DNA of 12,767 bases, taken from positions 1 through 12,767 of the forward strand of contig DAOVVY010000008.1 in assembly GCA_030636885.1 (NCBI GenBank), in the 5' to 3' direction. The notes beneath the pieces were generated by a model that saw only the letters and a list, made by a program, of their open reading frames with translations, was not told where the DNA came from and searched no databases. This stretch comes from Candidatus Nanohaloarchaea archaeon (GTDB taxonomy: Archaea > EX4484-52 > GLR71). Made by a program: the position numbers and the translations under genes. Shown here in pieces: positions 1-6,678 of this stretch. Each line of letters opens with the position of its first letter. Within the stretch, counting starts at the first letter, position 1.

Positions 1-1368
1 ATATTCTATGTATGTATTACGACCTTCTTTGTCTGTAGTTATAAATTCAATGTTTGTTGTACCACCTTTACCTATCTGATATATTGTGAATAATTCTGAA
101 AGGTTTCCATCAAGTGTATGGGTTCGTATAATGTGGTCTTCAGAAGTAAAAAAGGAGGCACCCTTATGTGTGTAGATGTTTATGTTGTTGTTTTCAGTTA
201 CAACAGGTATACCTTTTTTTTCTCTGTCTGTATTTTGTTGCATGGTGTCTATCTGAGATGTATTATATTCATCAAGGTTATGTTTGCCATGTAAGTATAC
301 TGTTTTTATATTTGAGTTTTTATCTGTTAAGTTTGGTCTATATATATTTTCTACTTTATCTCCATTTGTTATTGGCGCTTCTTCATTAAAATAACTTAAA
401 AAGTCTGATAAGGGTATTTCTGTTGTGGTGTTTGTTATTGGGTCATATATATTGATTGTTTTTATATCTGAAATTGTTTCGGGTATTGTGTCGGTCTGTG
501 TTACATTATCATCATTCGCCACTTGTTCCGAAAGATATGCTTCTATTATCTCGTCAGGAAGTTCTATATCTAGTCCTTCTTGTGTTAGGTCTTCGAAAAA
601 TGCAAGGTAGGATCTCCAAAAAGAATTATCAAAGAATGGATTACTAGGTTGTTTATATTCAAACATACTATATTTTATAGTGTCAATACTTTTTTCTATA
701 TTTTTTTGAGTGTCTCCAAATTTACCCACTGCTGTAAACATACCAAATAACATTAAGCCTGCTACAGTAAGACCTGTTCCAACTTTATAGAGTAAAGATC
801 TTCCATTGGATTTATCATCTGCTGGTGTATCTTCCAGAATGGGAAGTATGGGTGTTTCCGTTGATGTTTCATCCATAGGTGTCTCTTCAGAACCATTATC
901 AACTGATGTATAGTCTGGAGTGTTATCCACTTGTGTTTTAGTTGGAGGAGTATCAGTAATAAGGAGTTCGTCTGGGATGTGCATAATGGGTGTTTCCGTT
1001 GGGGTATTATCGACTGGTGTATCTCCAGGAAGAGTAAGATCAAGTTTTGCATAAATATTTTGTAATGCAGTTGTCTGTTTGGCAATGTCTTCGTTTAAAT
1101 ATTCTAGATGTTCATTAATCTTTCGTTTTTTCCAAAAACCAACTGTTTCTTTTCTTTCTGTGTTGATTAAGTAATTATTAATTTTTGCTTCAAGAAGGGA
1201 TGGATTTAAGCTGTTTTTAACCTTTTCGTCATAAGTTTCATAAAGGTAATTTTTCAGGAGGGGGTCTAAGTTATCTACCCCTCTAAGTATATCTTTTAAA
1301 AGTTTAATTTTTTTAGCATTATTTTTTAATCCCATAATCCCCAACCCATAAACATTTTTATTATTCAT
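1..1368 (-). CDS. Unrecognised single-pass membrane protein with Thr/Pro/Asp-rich linker, partial (C-terminus beyond window)
   Basis: An open frame of 456 codons runs from ATG at 1368 to the left edge with no stop, so the C-terminus is missing. I do not recognise the family. Visible parts are a charged, probably helical N-terminal region (about residues 1-110); a Thr/Pro/Asp/Glu-rich linker (about 113-188) with imperfect repeats such as NTPTETPI and TSTETPILPI; one hydrophobic segment (about 192-214, starting SLLYKVGTGLTVAGLMLFGM); and a long polar region after it with Asn-rich stretches and sequons. There is no N-terminal signal peptide, so the N-terminus is probably cytoplasmic and the larger C-terminal part outside. 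The gene is more AT-rich than amrS or TruD, which may mean transfer or low expression. It is divergent from the amrS operon. The start is supported by a TATA box about 23 bp upstream; Met12 (codon 1333-1335) is the alternative. The reading frame is certain enough; the function is unknown. Confidence 0.75.
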   Translation of the reverse strand, partial: MNNKNVYGLGIMGLKNNAKKIKLLKDILRGVDNLDPLLKNYLYETYDEKVKNSLNPSLLEAKINNYLINTERKETVGFWKKRKINEHLEYLNEDIAKQTTALQNIYAKLDLTLPGDTPVDNTPTETPIMHIPDELLITDTPPTKTQVDNTPDYTSVDNGSEETPMDETSTETPILPILEDTPADDKSNGRSLLYKVGTGLTVAGLMLFGMFTAVGKFGDTQKNIEKSIDTIKYSMFEYKQPSNPFFDNSFWRSYLAFFEDLTQEGLDIELPDEIIEAYLSEQVANDDNVTQTDTIPETISDIKTINIYDPITNTTTEIPLSDFLSYFNEEAPITNGDKVENIYRPNLTDKNSNIKTVYLHGKHNLDEYNTSQIDTMQQNTDREKKGIPVVTENNNINIYTHKGASFFTSEDHIIRTHTLDGNLSELFTIYQIGKGGTTNIEFITTDKEGRNTYIEY

Positions 1369-1386
1369 AAATTATAGTTGTTTAAT

Positions 1387-1400
1387 TTTATAAACCTTTC
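1387..1400 (-). promoter_or_regulatory. Archaeal BRE/TATA promoter of the left-edge membrane protein gene
   Basis: On the minus strand the sequence reads GAAAGG followed by TTTATAAA, a good archaeal BRE plus TATA box. Its centre (about 1390) lies about 23 bp before the ATG at 1368. Transcription would therefore start at or very near the initiation codon, a leaderless arrangement. The spacing is slightly short, which keeps Met12 open as a start. Confidence 0.5.
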
Positions 1401-1506
1401 TGTCACTTATGGGGGATAACACATAGAAATATTTGGGCTATAAGTCTGTCTGCTATGTAAATTTCCTCTGTATTGTTCCACCCCTGATACAAATTACCAT
1501 TTGCAT

Positions 1507-1538
1507 CAATTATACTGTCTAGTAATATAATTGTTTTT
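1507..1538. repeat. Inverted repeat with T-run between two divergent genes
   Basis: CAATTATA (1507-1514) and TATAATTG (1526-1533) are perfect inverted arms around an 11-nt centre that can itself pair partly (ACT with AGT). Five T residues follow on the plus strand. It could be an operator in the 279-bp divergent intergenic region or a terminator-like hairpin; the sequence does not decide. It lies just upstream of a TTTATATA box at 1543-1550. Confidence 0.35.
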
Positions 1539-1613
1539 AATCTTTATATAATTCGACTTTTTGTCTGTTGGTGCAAAATTTATGGTTGAAATTAGGTTTT
1601 TAAGTTTTGGACA

Positions 1614-1622
1614 CTATATATA
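1614..1622 (+). promoter_or_regulatory. TATA box of the amrS operon
   Basis: CTATATATA is centred about 30 bp upstream of the ATG at 1648, which predicts a transcript with a leader of only a few nucleotides. A second consensus TTTATATA at 1543-1550 would give a leader of about 75 nt and could be an alternative promoter. No GGTGA-type ribosome-binding site precedes the start; only a GGGG stretch is present at 1638-1641. Confidence 0.45.
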
Positions 1623-1647
1623 CTGTATGTACTGTTTGGGGTAAAAC

Positions 1648-2646
1648 ATGAAAAAGGCAATGTTTTTTAAATCGCTTGAAGATGCAAAGGTGCAGTGTCA
1701 GCTATGTCCAAATGATTGCATTATTTCTCTCGGTAATGTCGGTTCGTGCCGTGTGCGGAAAAATGTTGAGGGTGTCCTTTATTCTCTTAATTATGGCAAG
1801 ATAGTTTCTATTGCGATTGATCCTATCGAGAAGAAACCGTTGTATCATTTTTATCCGGGCTCTGAGTCGTTATCCATCGCCACTGTCGGCTGTAATTTTC
1901 ATTGCAGGTTCTGCCAGAACTGGGAGATTTCGCAGTCTGCTGTCATTTTGGGTGAGGAAATGACACCTAGCGATGTTGTGGATATGGCTCTTAAGGAAGG
2001 TGTGAAATCAATATCTTACACTTATACTGAACCTACCATATTCTTTGAGTTCGCCTATGATACGGCAAAGCTTGCGCATAGTCACGGTATCAAGAATGTG
2101 TTTGTAACAAACGGGTTCATAAATCCAGAACCGTTGAAGAAGATAGCACCGTATCTTGATGCTGCAAACATTGATGTTAAATCGTTTCAGGATGTATTTT
2201 ATCAGAAATTGTGCGGTGTCAGGGGTTTCAGCCCGGTTCTTGACACGATACGGTTGGCTTATGGGTTGGGGGTGCATGTCGAACTTACAAACCTTCTTAT
2301 TCCTGGCTGGAATACTTCGTCAGGTCAGATAAGGGAGTTGTGCGATTGGGTCTTTGGGCTGGATAGGCAGATACCACTTCATTTCTCAAGGTATTTTCCT
2401 GCATATAAGATGACTGTCGAACCGACACCTGTCGCTGTTCTTGAGAATGCGTATGGTGTTGCAAAAAAAGTTGGTCTTGACAATGTGTATGTGGGTAATG
2501 TGGCTGATGGGCGGCAGGATACATATTGTCCATCATGTGGTGAGCTTCTGGTTGAAAGAAAGGTCGGGATTGAACCAATGCAAAAACTAATTAAGGGTGC
2601 GTGTCCTAAATGTAAGTATAAAGTTTATGGTGCTGGTCTTTCATGA
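1648..2646 (+). CDS. amrS: AmmeMemoRadiSam system radical SAM enzyme
   Basis: This is a 332-residue radical SAM protein of normal length for the AmrS family, related to pyruvate formate-lyase activating enzymes. The radical SAM cluster motif is GCNFHCRFCQNW, with Cys82, Cys86 and Cys89 (CxxxCxxC) expected to bind the [4Fe-4S] cluster that cleaves S-adenosylmethionine. An N-terminal Cys cluster (Cys17, 20, 24, 34) and a C-terminal zinc-ribbon-like set (Cys294, 297, 319, 322) flank it. Other family-typical stretches are YTYTEPT (124-130), TNGF (154-157), NIDVKSF (174-180) and LLIPGWN (216-222). The family name reflects frequent co-occurrence with AMMECR1 and Memo; neither partner is in this window. 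As far as I know the substrate is not settled. An in-frame stop at 1642-1644 fixes the ATG at 1648 as the most upstream start. Its last codon overlaps the next gene by 4 nt, indicating translational coupling to a membrane regulator. Confidence 0.93.
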   Translation: MKKAMFFKSLEDAKVQCQLCPNDCIISLGNVGSCRVRKNVEGVLYSLNYGKIVSIAIDPIEKKPLYHFYPGSESLSIATVGCNFHCRFCQNWEISQSAVILGEEMTPSDVVDMALKEGVKSISYTYTEPTIFFEFAYDTAKLAHSHGIKNVFVTNGFINPEPLKKIAPYLDAANIDVKSFQDVFYQKLCGVRGFSPVLDTIRLAYGLGVHVELTNLLIPGWNTSSGQIRELCDWVFGLDRQIPLHFSRYFPAYKMTVEPTPVAVLENAYGVAKKVGLDNVYVGNVADGRQDTYCPSCGELLVERKVGIEPMQKLIKGACPKCKYKVYGAGLS

Positions 2647-3572
2647 AAGCTATGTCTTTTCTATTTTTGATGTCATCTGTGTTTTTAGTCATTATCAGTC
2701 CGTCATTTTCGTTTGCAGAGGACTCTCATGTTTTTGATTCGTATTCGATTTTTGTAGATGTGGGTTCGGATGTTATTAGCTATGATCATGATATTGTTTT
2801 GGTTTTTGAAGAAGGTGAACATATCCATGATTTTGTTTTTGCACCGGATGCAAAAGATGTGCGTGTGCTGTTGAATGATTTGCCTGTAGAATGTGATAGT
2901 TCTTTTGAGGTCGGTAAGACAATTGTGTCTTGTGATATGCATTCTGCACTTTCCGGAAAAAATTATGTTTCTGCAGAATATATGAGTTCGTATTCTTTGT
3001 TTGATCTTGAAAATATGAAGATGTTCAAGGATTCTTTTGATTTTGGGGGGGCTGCAACTGATTTCAAGCTTTCCGTAAAACTTCCGTTGGGATATGTTCT
3101 TCCTGCACGGTCTGATTATTTTGTGACACCAACACCAGATATCATTTATTCTGATGGCCGACGGCATATCGTTTCATGGGAAGCAGAGAATGTATCATCT
3201 TTTGATGTATCTGTCATTGCTGAACCATCATCTGCGGGTGCAGGTGTCTCTTTTGTGCCTTTGTTGTTTTATGTATTCTTTGGATTTTTTGTTGTTTATT
3301 TTGTTAGGTCTTATCTTGTCAATCGGAAAAGATCAGAAGTCAAAGAACTTGTGTATTCACATCTTCTTGAGAGTGAGAGTGCGGTCGTTGATGCGCTCCG
3401 TGCTAACATGGGTGTACTCAGACAGAAGGAATTGCAGGACATAACCAGTTTTTCAAAGGCAAAACTGAGCCGGGTGATATCCAATCTTGAATCTCGTGGC
3501 ATTGTCAGAAAGAAACAATTCGGCAACAGTAACAAGATCTTTTTGGTCGATGATGGTAAGGTCAAGAAGTAA
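2643..3572 (+). CDS. Membrane-anchored winged-helix transcriptional regulator (HTH regulator 1)
   Basis: A 309-residue protein that looks like a one-component envelope sensor. Residues 1-25 form a signal peptide (hydrophobic core, then SFA-ED). Residues about 26-200 are a beta-rich extracytoplasmic domain with two cysteines (Cys84, Cys97) that could form a disulfide. Residues about 203-226 are a transmembrane helix followed by the positive NRKR stop signal. Residues about 236-303 are a cytoplasmic MarR-like winged helix, with recognition-helix region FSKAKLSRVISNLESRG. Archaea have many such signal peptide-ectodomain-TM-HTH proteins; the ligand here is unknown. It overlaps amrS by ATGA and so is co-transcribed with it. 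It is homologous to the protein encoded at 5732-6655 in architecture, Cys spacing and the FSKAK[LM]SR motif. A run of seven G (3045-3051) lies inside the ectodomain coding sequence. DNA targets are not visible from the protein. Confidence 0.85.
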   Translation: MKAMSFLFLMSSVFLVIISPSFSFAEDSHVFDSYSIFVDVGSDVISYDHDIVLVFEEGEHIHDFVFAPDAKDVRVLLNDLPVECDSSFEVGKTIVSCDMHSALSGKNYVSAEYMSSYSLFDLENMKMFKDSFDFGGAATDFKLSVKLPLGYVLPARSDYFVTPTPDIIYSDGRRHIVSWEAENVSSFDVSVIAEPSSAGAGVSFVPLLFYVFFGFFVVYFVRSYLVNRKRSEVKELVYSHLLESESAVVDALRANMGVLRQKELQDITSFSKAKLSRVISNLESRGIVRKKQFGNSNKIFLVDDGKVKK

Positions 3573-3593
3573 GAATGCACGCGGTAGGGGTTA

Positions 3594-3612
3594 TTGTTCC
3601 ATCTTGTTCCAT
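3594..3612. promoter_or_regulatory. Tandem TTGTTCCAT direct repeat upstream of the DUF5667-like gene
   Basis: TGTTCCAT occurs twice with a 10-bp period (GTTCC at 3596-3600 and 3606-3610), so both copies face the same side of the helix. They lie about 20-30 bp upstream of the TATA box at 3629. Read on the other strand the unit is ATGGAACA, related to the GTGGAAC core found in other intergenic regions here. A candidate activator or regulator site; inference only. Confidence 0.3.
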
Positions 3613-3628
3613 ACTGTTTCGGGGAATG

Positions 3629-3637
3629 TTTATATAG
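3629..3637 (+). promoter_or_regulatory. TATA box of the DUF5667-like gene
   Basis: TTTATATAG is centred about 27 bp upstream of 3660, so the transcript should begin at about 3658-3662, immediately before the leader hairpin. The predicted leader is about 52 nt and carries a ribosome-binding site AGGTGA at 3701-3706, 6 nt before the ATG. Confidence 0.5.
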
Positions 3638-3660
3638 GTGTATACAAGTATTGATTCTGC

Positions 3661-3686
3661 AAGGGTGCGATTGTGTATGCACTCTT
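3661..3686 (+). promoter_or_regulatory. 5'-terminal leader hairpin of the DUF5667-like mRNA
   Basis: AAGGGTGC (3661-3668) and GCACTCTT (3679-3686) pair over 8 bp with one G-U pair, enclosing a 10-nt loop. The predicted transcription start coincides with the 5' arm, so the mRNA would begin with this stem. A 5'-end stem could protect the message or be an operator overlapping the start site. The ribosome-binding site at 3701-3706 is outside the stem and stays accessible. Confidence 0.35.
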
Positions 3687-3712
3687 ATGTATATTTAAAA
3701 AGGTGAATTGAT

Positions 3713-5083
3713 ATGAAACGACAAAATTTAATGAAATTGTTTGCGCTTCTTGTCGCGGCTATGTATATGGTAGTTCCTGCAGCTTTTGCAGAGGATGCAG
3801 TTCCTATGTTGACTAATACTGCTGTAACTACTACTGCTGTCGATGATGAGGTAGCAGACCTTAATGACATTGCTTCAGGAAGTGATGAAGCTGATTCAGA
3901 AGAGGCTGGCATGACTCCTGATTCTCCGTTTTATGGGCTGGATGTCGCTATGGACAATTTAGGTCTTATGTTTACATTTAATGAAGCAAAAAAAGCTGAG
4001 AAGAAGCTTGAGATCGCTAATGAACGGCTTAAGGAAGCAAAGATGATGGCGGTCGCTAATAATCTTGAAGCTATGGAAAAAGCAAAGATCCGTCATGATG
4101 CGATACTTCTTTCGGCTGAAGAAGATATTGAGGCTATGAACGGTAATGAGACTCAAGCGCTTATGAATAATATGCGGATAAAATCTATGCTAAATATACA
4201 TAATCAGGAAGTGGCTGATGTTGAGCAGGAACTTACACTTAGGGTTCGTGGCAGGCTTACTGTTGAAGAGCAAGGAAAGCTTGATTCATTTATTGAAAGC
4301 ATGAAAGGCAGTTCCAGTTCTGTTGAAGTAAAGGTGCAGAACAAGGAAGAGAAGATAAAGGCTGTGGTCAAGAGGACACGTAATTTGACTGATGAAGAGG
4401 TCGAGGCGGAATTTGAAATGATGGACCGTGATGCGGTACGGGAACATCTAGAAGATAGGGCTGATGATTTTATTGATCAGGCTGAAGATGCAATAGGTCG
4501 TGCAGAAGATCTGATTGAAAAGAAAGCTGAAGCTGGTCTTAATGTGACTTATGCAAATGAGCAGCTCGAATATGCAAAAGTGATCCTTTCTGAGGCAGAA
4601 ACAGCTCTTGATGCGGGTGATGTTGAACTTGCAACTGAACTTGCTTTCAAGGCAAAACGAGTTGCAATCTATGGTGCAAGCGGGTTTTCGATTGAGGCAC
4701 TTATGAATATGCCTATGAAAGAAGATGCAGAATTCATGGAGATGAAGGAACAGATTCGTGAAAGGATGGTAGAGCGAGTGCTGGTACGTGAAGACATCCG
4801 TGATGCCAATGGTAGTATGATACAAGACCGTGAAGAGATTCGTGAAAAGATAAAGGTACGTATAAATGATCTAGAAGATGAGGTTTCAGATTCAGAAGAT
4901 GAACTTGAAGATCTGAATGATTCTTCAGATGATGATGAAATTGAATCCGATGATGATGATTCTTCAGATGAGAATTCTGACGCAGTTAATGATTCCAATG
5001 TCTCTGTTGATGATGTTAATACAACTTCGTTAACTGGACAATCCGGTTCTGGTTCATCTGTATCAGGTACTGTTGAGAATTAA
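3713..5083 (+). CDS. Secreted acidic helical protein with DUF5667-like domain
   Basis: A 456-residue exported protein. Residues 1-26 are a signal peptide (MKRQNLMK, hydrophobic core, AAFA-ED). A DUF5667-like domain follows at about 67-165, opening with the hallmark TPDSPFYGLDVAMDNLGLMF and continuing with charged helices (AKKAEKKLEIANERLKEAK). Residues about 240-320 form another helical segment (DQAEDAIGRAEDLIEKK, then a second helix ending FKAKRVAIYG). The C-terminus from about 385 is an Asp/Glu/Ser-rich tail. No cysteine and no second membrane segment is visible, so it is probably released or bound to the envelope by non-covalent contacts. The biochemical role of DUF5667 proteins is unknown to me. 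A strong AGGTGA ribosome-binding site supports the ATG at 3713. It is monocistronic, between promoter 3629 and terminator 5097, and lies between two membrane HTH regulator genes. Confidence 0.82.
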   Translation: MKRQNLMKLFALLVAAMYMVVPAAFAEDAVPMLTNTAVTTTAVDDEVADLNDIASGSDEADSEEAGMTPDSPFYGLDVAMDNLGLMFTFNEAKKAEKKLEIANERLKEAKMMAVANNLEAMEKAKIRHDAILLSAEEDIEAMNGNETQALMNNMRIKSMLNIHNQEVADVEQELTLRVRGRLTVEEQGKLDSFIESMKGSSSSVEVKVQNKEEKIKAVVKRTRNLTDEEVEAEFEMMDRDAVREHLEDRADDFIDQAEDAIGRAEDLIEKKAEAGLNVTYANEQLEYAKVILSEAETALDAGDVELATELAFKAKRVAIYGASGFSIEALMNMPMKEDAEFMEMKEQIRERMVERVLVREDIRDANGSMIQDREEIREKIKVRINDLEDEVSDSEDELEDLNDSSDDDEIESDDDDSSDENSDAVNDSNVSVDDVNTTSLTGQSGSGSSVSGTVEN

Positions 5084-5096
5084 TTCTGATTTGATT

Positions 5097-5133
5097 GGCT
5101 GATAGAATTTTCTATCGCCATTTTTTCTTTTTT
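5097..5133 (+). terminator. Hairpin terminator of the DUF5667-like gene
   Basis: GATAGAA (5101-5107) and TTCTATC (5110-5116) are perfect complementary arms, extended by GGC (5097-5099) with GCC (5117-5119). A T-rich run (5121-5133, interrupted once by C) follows. It sits 14 nt after the stop codon. The T-run alone fits archaeal termination; the hairpin adds support. Confidence 0.6.
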
Positions 5134-5140
5134 CAAAAGA

Positions 5141-5192
5141 TATATAAACGTGCATTACTATTATTCTTATGTGTGGAACGGTTTTATTTAAA
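5141..5192 (+). promoter_or_regulatory. Two candidate TATA boxes flanking a GTGGAACGG motif
   Basis: TATATAAA (5141-5148) predicts a start at about 5171 and a leader of about 100 nt for the gene at 5273. TTATTTAAA (5184-5192) predicts a start at about 5215 and a leader near 58 nt. Between them lies TGTGGAACGGTT (5172-5183), which recurs exactly upstream of the S-layer promoter at 7455-7466. The region also has AAACGTTT (5190-5197) and a second ACGGTTT at about 5203. Which TATA box is used cannot be decided from the sequence. Confidence 0.4.
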
Positions 5193-5272
5193 CGTTTCAT
5201 CGACGGTTTAATTGTTTAATAAGGTCATTTTGGCGTTGTTTTTCAGTTTCAGTTTTTAATTGATGTTTATCG

Positions 5273-5722
5273 GTGATTGAAATTAGTGAAGTGAATGTAG
5301 ACAAGCTTGTAAGTGAAGGTTGGATTAAGGCATGGTTAGTGTTTGATACGCAGGCTGTTGATAAGAAAGTGCTTAAAGGTCTTTTATCCGGACTTTTTGA
5401 TAAGATGCGGTTAATCAAGGATATACATATACTCAGTGATTCTATTACTGAACCTGAAGCCATCGAACCTTCTGAACAGTTCACTAAAAAAGGAATAACT
5501 GAAGTATTCAGTCAAGTTCTTGAGGTTGAGATTCTTGCAAAAGATTTTGAGACATTATTATATTTTGTAATTACATTTGGTCCTACAACGTTAGAAGTGC
5601 TTGCGCCTAAGGAGATAAAATTCGATATGCGTCAGATGCAGAACACACTCATACTTGTATCTGAGCTCATGCATAGTTACGCGGCGGCAGGTGCTGGTGG
5701 TATGGTGCTTACAAAAGTATGA
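5273..5722 (+). CDS. Uncharacterised 149-residue cytosolic protein
   Basis: I cannot name this family. It begins with GTG at 5273; an in-frame stop at 5261-5263 rules out an upstream start, and the first internal Met is residue 45, too far in to be the start. The protein has no signal peptide or membrane segment and alternates strands and helices (KLVSEGWIKAWLVFDTQAV, then a helix at 31-46, EILAKDFETLLYFVITFGP at 86-104). It ends in a small-residue stretch (HSYAAAGAGG, 134-143). The compact, soluble character and the 9-nt gap to the downstream membrane HTH regulator suggest a shared transcript and perhaps a shared pathway, such as a cytosolic partner of the regulator. That role is inference from position only. 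Confidence 0.7.
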   Translation: MIEISEVNVDKLVSEGWIKAWLVFDTQAVDKKVLKGLLSGLFDKMRLIKDIHILSDSITEPEAIEPSEQFTKKGITEVFSQVLEVEILAKDFETLLYFVITFGPTTLEVLAPKEIKFDMRQMQNTLILVSELMHSYAAAGAGGMVLTKV

Positions 5723-5731
5723 TTGGTTTGG

Positions 5732-6655
5732 ATGTCTAAAAGATTATCATATCTAATATCTGTATCCTTTATTTTACTGTTATTTCTGTCTCTCCCTGTT
5801 TCTGCGTCGCAGATAAGGGATCATGGCATTGTTGTTGCAATTGATGATTTTGGGGTTACCAAGACTTCTGTCATTGTTGAATATGGATCACTTACAACTG
5901 ATGAAATATATTATTTTGTGTTTGCACAGATTGATTCTCTTGATGCGCGTGATGATTATGGGATGCTTCTGTGCAATACTAATAGGTATTCGTATGGGAC
6001 ACAGATAACCTGTAAGCCTAACATTGCTGAAACTGTGAATTATACTGTGTATCTTGATTTCAATATGATTGGTCTGCAGTCTGTGTCAGGAGATGAATTC
6101 TTTTTTTCATATGATTATGGGTTGAGGATACCTACTGATAGATTCAGTATCTCATTTGTGCTTCCTACTGGTACTGCTATTGTCAAGAAAGATTCTGGTA
6201 TCGCTCCATATTTTCCTGAAGATGCGGTTATAGGAAGTACGGATGACGGTAGACATATCACCGTGACTTGGGTGGTGGATGAACCTGAATTAGGTAGTGA
6301 TAATTCATATAAAGTGTTTTATGAGAGAGTTGTGGCGATATATGCTAATGATTGGTTTTATCCGGTTGTTGCATTTTTGAGTTTTTTGCTTGTAGTACTG
6401 TCGTTTATGTTATTCAGGTTCAAGAAGGCAAGAAAGATAAAGACAGTCCTTTCGGTGCTTCATGAGAGTGAGCGTAGGGTCATTGAGATCCTTATGGCAA
6501 ATGATGGCAAGTGTGATCAAAGGCAACTTGTCAAGGAAACCGGGTTCTCAAAGGCAAAGATGAGCCGTATGATGCTTGATCTTGAGGAACGGGGACTGAT
6601 TACAAAAACTCGGCGTGGTAGGACTAATATCATTGAGCTTGTTGATAAAAAATAA
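5732..6655 (+). CDS. Membrane-anchored winged-helix transcriptional regulator (HTH regulator 2)
   Basis: A 307-residue homologue of the regulator at 2643-3572. Residues 1-26 are a signal peptide (MSKR, long hydrophobic core, VSASQ). A beta-rich ectodomain follows (about 27-205) with Cys81 and Cys94, the same 13-residue spacing as Cys84/Cys97 in the other protein. Both ectodomains also have a DGR[RH] motif followed by hydrophobic residues and a Trp before the membrane. Residues about 209-229 are the transmembrane helix, then FKKARK and a cytoplasmic winged helix (about 240-303) with FSKAKMSRMMLDLEERG. I chose ATG 5732, which gives a normal signal-peptide N-terminus; TTG at 5723 directly after the upstream stop is the alternative and would add three residues. 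It is co-transcribed with the 149-residue protein. A one-component envelope sensor is likely; its signal and targets are unknown. Confidence 0.85.
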   Translation: MSKRLSYLISVSFILLLFLSLPVSASQIRDHGIVVAIDDFGVTKTSVIVEYGSLTTDEIYYFVFAQIDSLDARDDYGMLLCNTNRYSYGTQITCKPNIAETVNYTVYLDFNMIGLQSVSGDEFFFSYDYGLRIPTDRFSISFVLPTGTAIVKKDSGIAPYFPEDAVIGSTDDGRHITVTWVVDEPELGSDNSYKVFYERVVAIYANDWFYPVVAFLSFLLVVLSFMLFRFKKARKIKTVLSVLHESERRVIEILMANDGKCDQRQLVKETGFSKAKMSRMMLDLEERGLITKTRRGRTNIIELVDKK

Positions 6656-6678
6656 AATTAGAAAAAGAAAAAAGAGGT
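6656..6678 (-). terminator. Pyrimidine-rich terminator of the minus-strand gene
   Basis: The 23-bp convergent gap is purine-rich on plus, so the minus transcript ends in a T/C-rich tract (ctcttttttctttttc) straight after its stop codon. No hairpin is needed for archaeal T-tract termination. The plus operon has no comparable signal here. Confidence 0.4.

Noticed and set aside
168..647. Short plus-strand frames opposite the left-edge gene
   Set aside because: Leu/Phe/Tyr/Ser-rich shadows of an AT-rich antisense gene with no ribosome-binding site.
762..1085. 107-codon minus-strand frame inside the left-edge gene
   Set aside because: It overlaps the 456-codon frame on the same strand in another frame and lacks a promoter or ribosome-binding site.
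4669..4998. Minus-strand open frame of mostly Ser/Glu
   Set aside because: Mirror of the Asp/Ser-rich tail codons of the DUF5667-like gene; no plausible protein composition or start signal.
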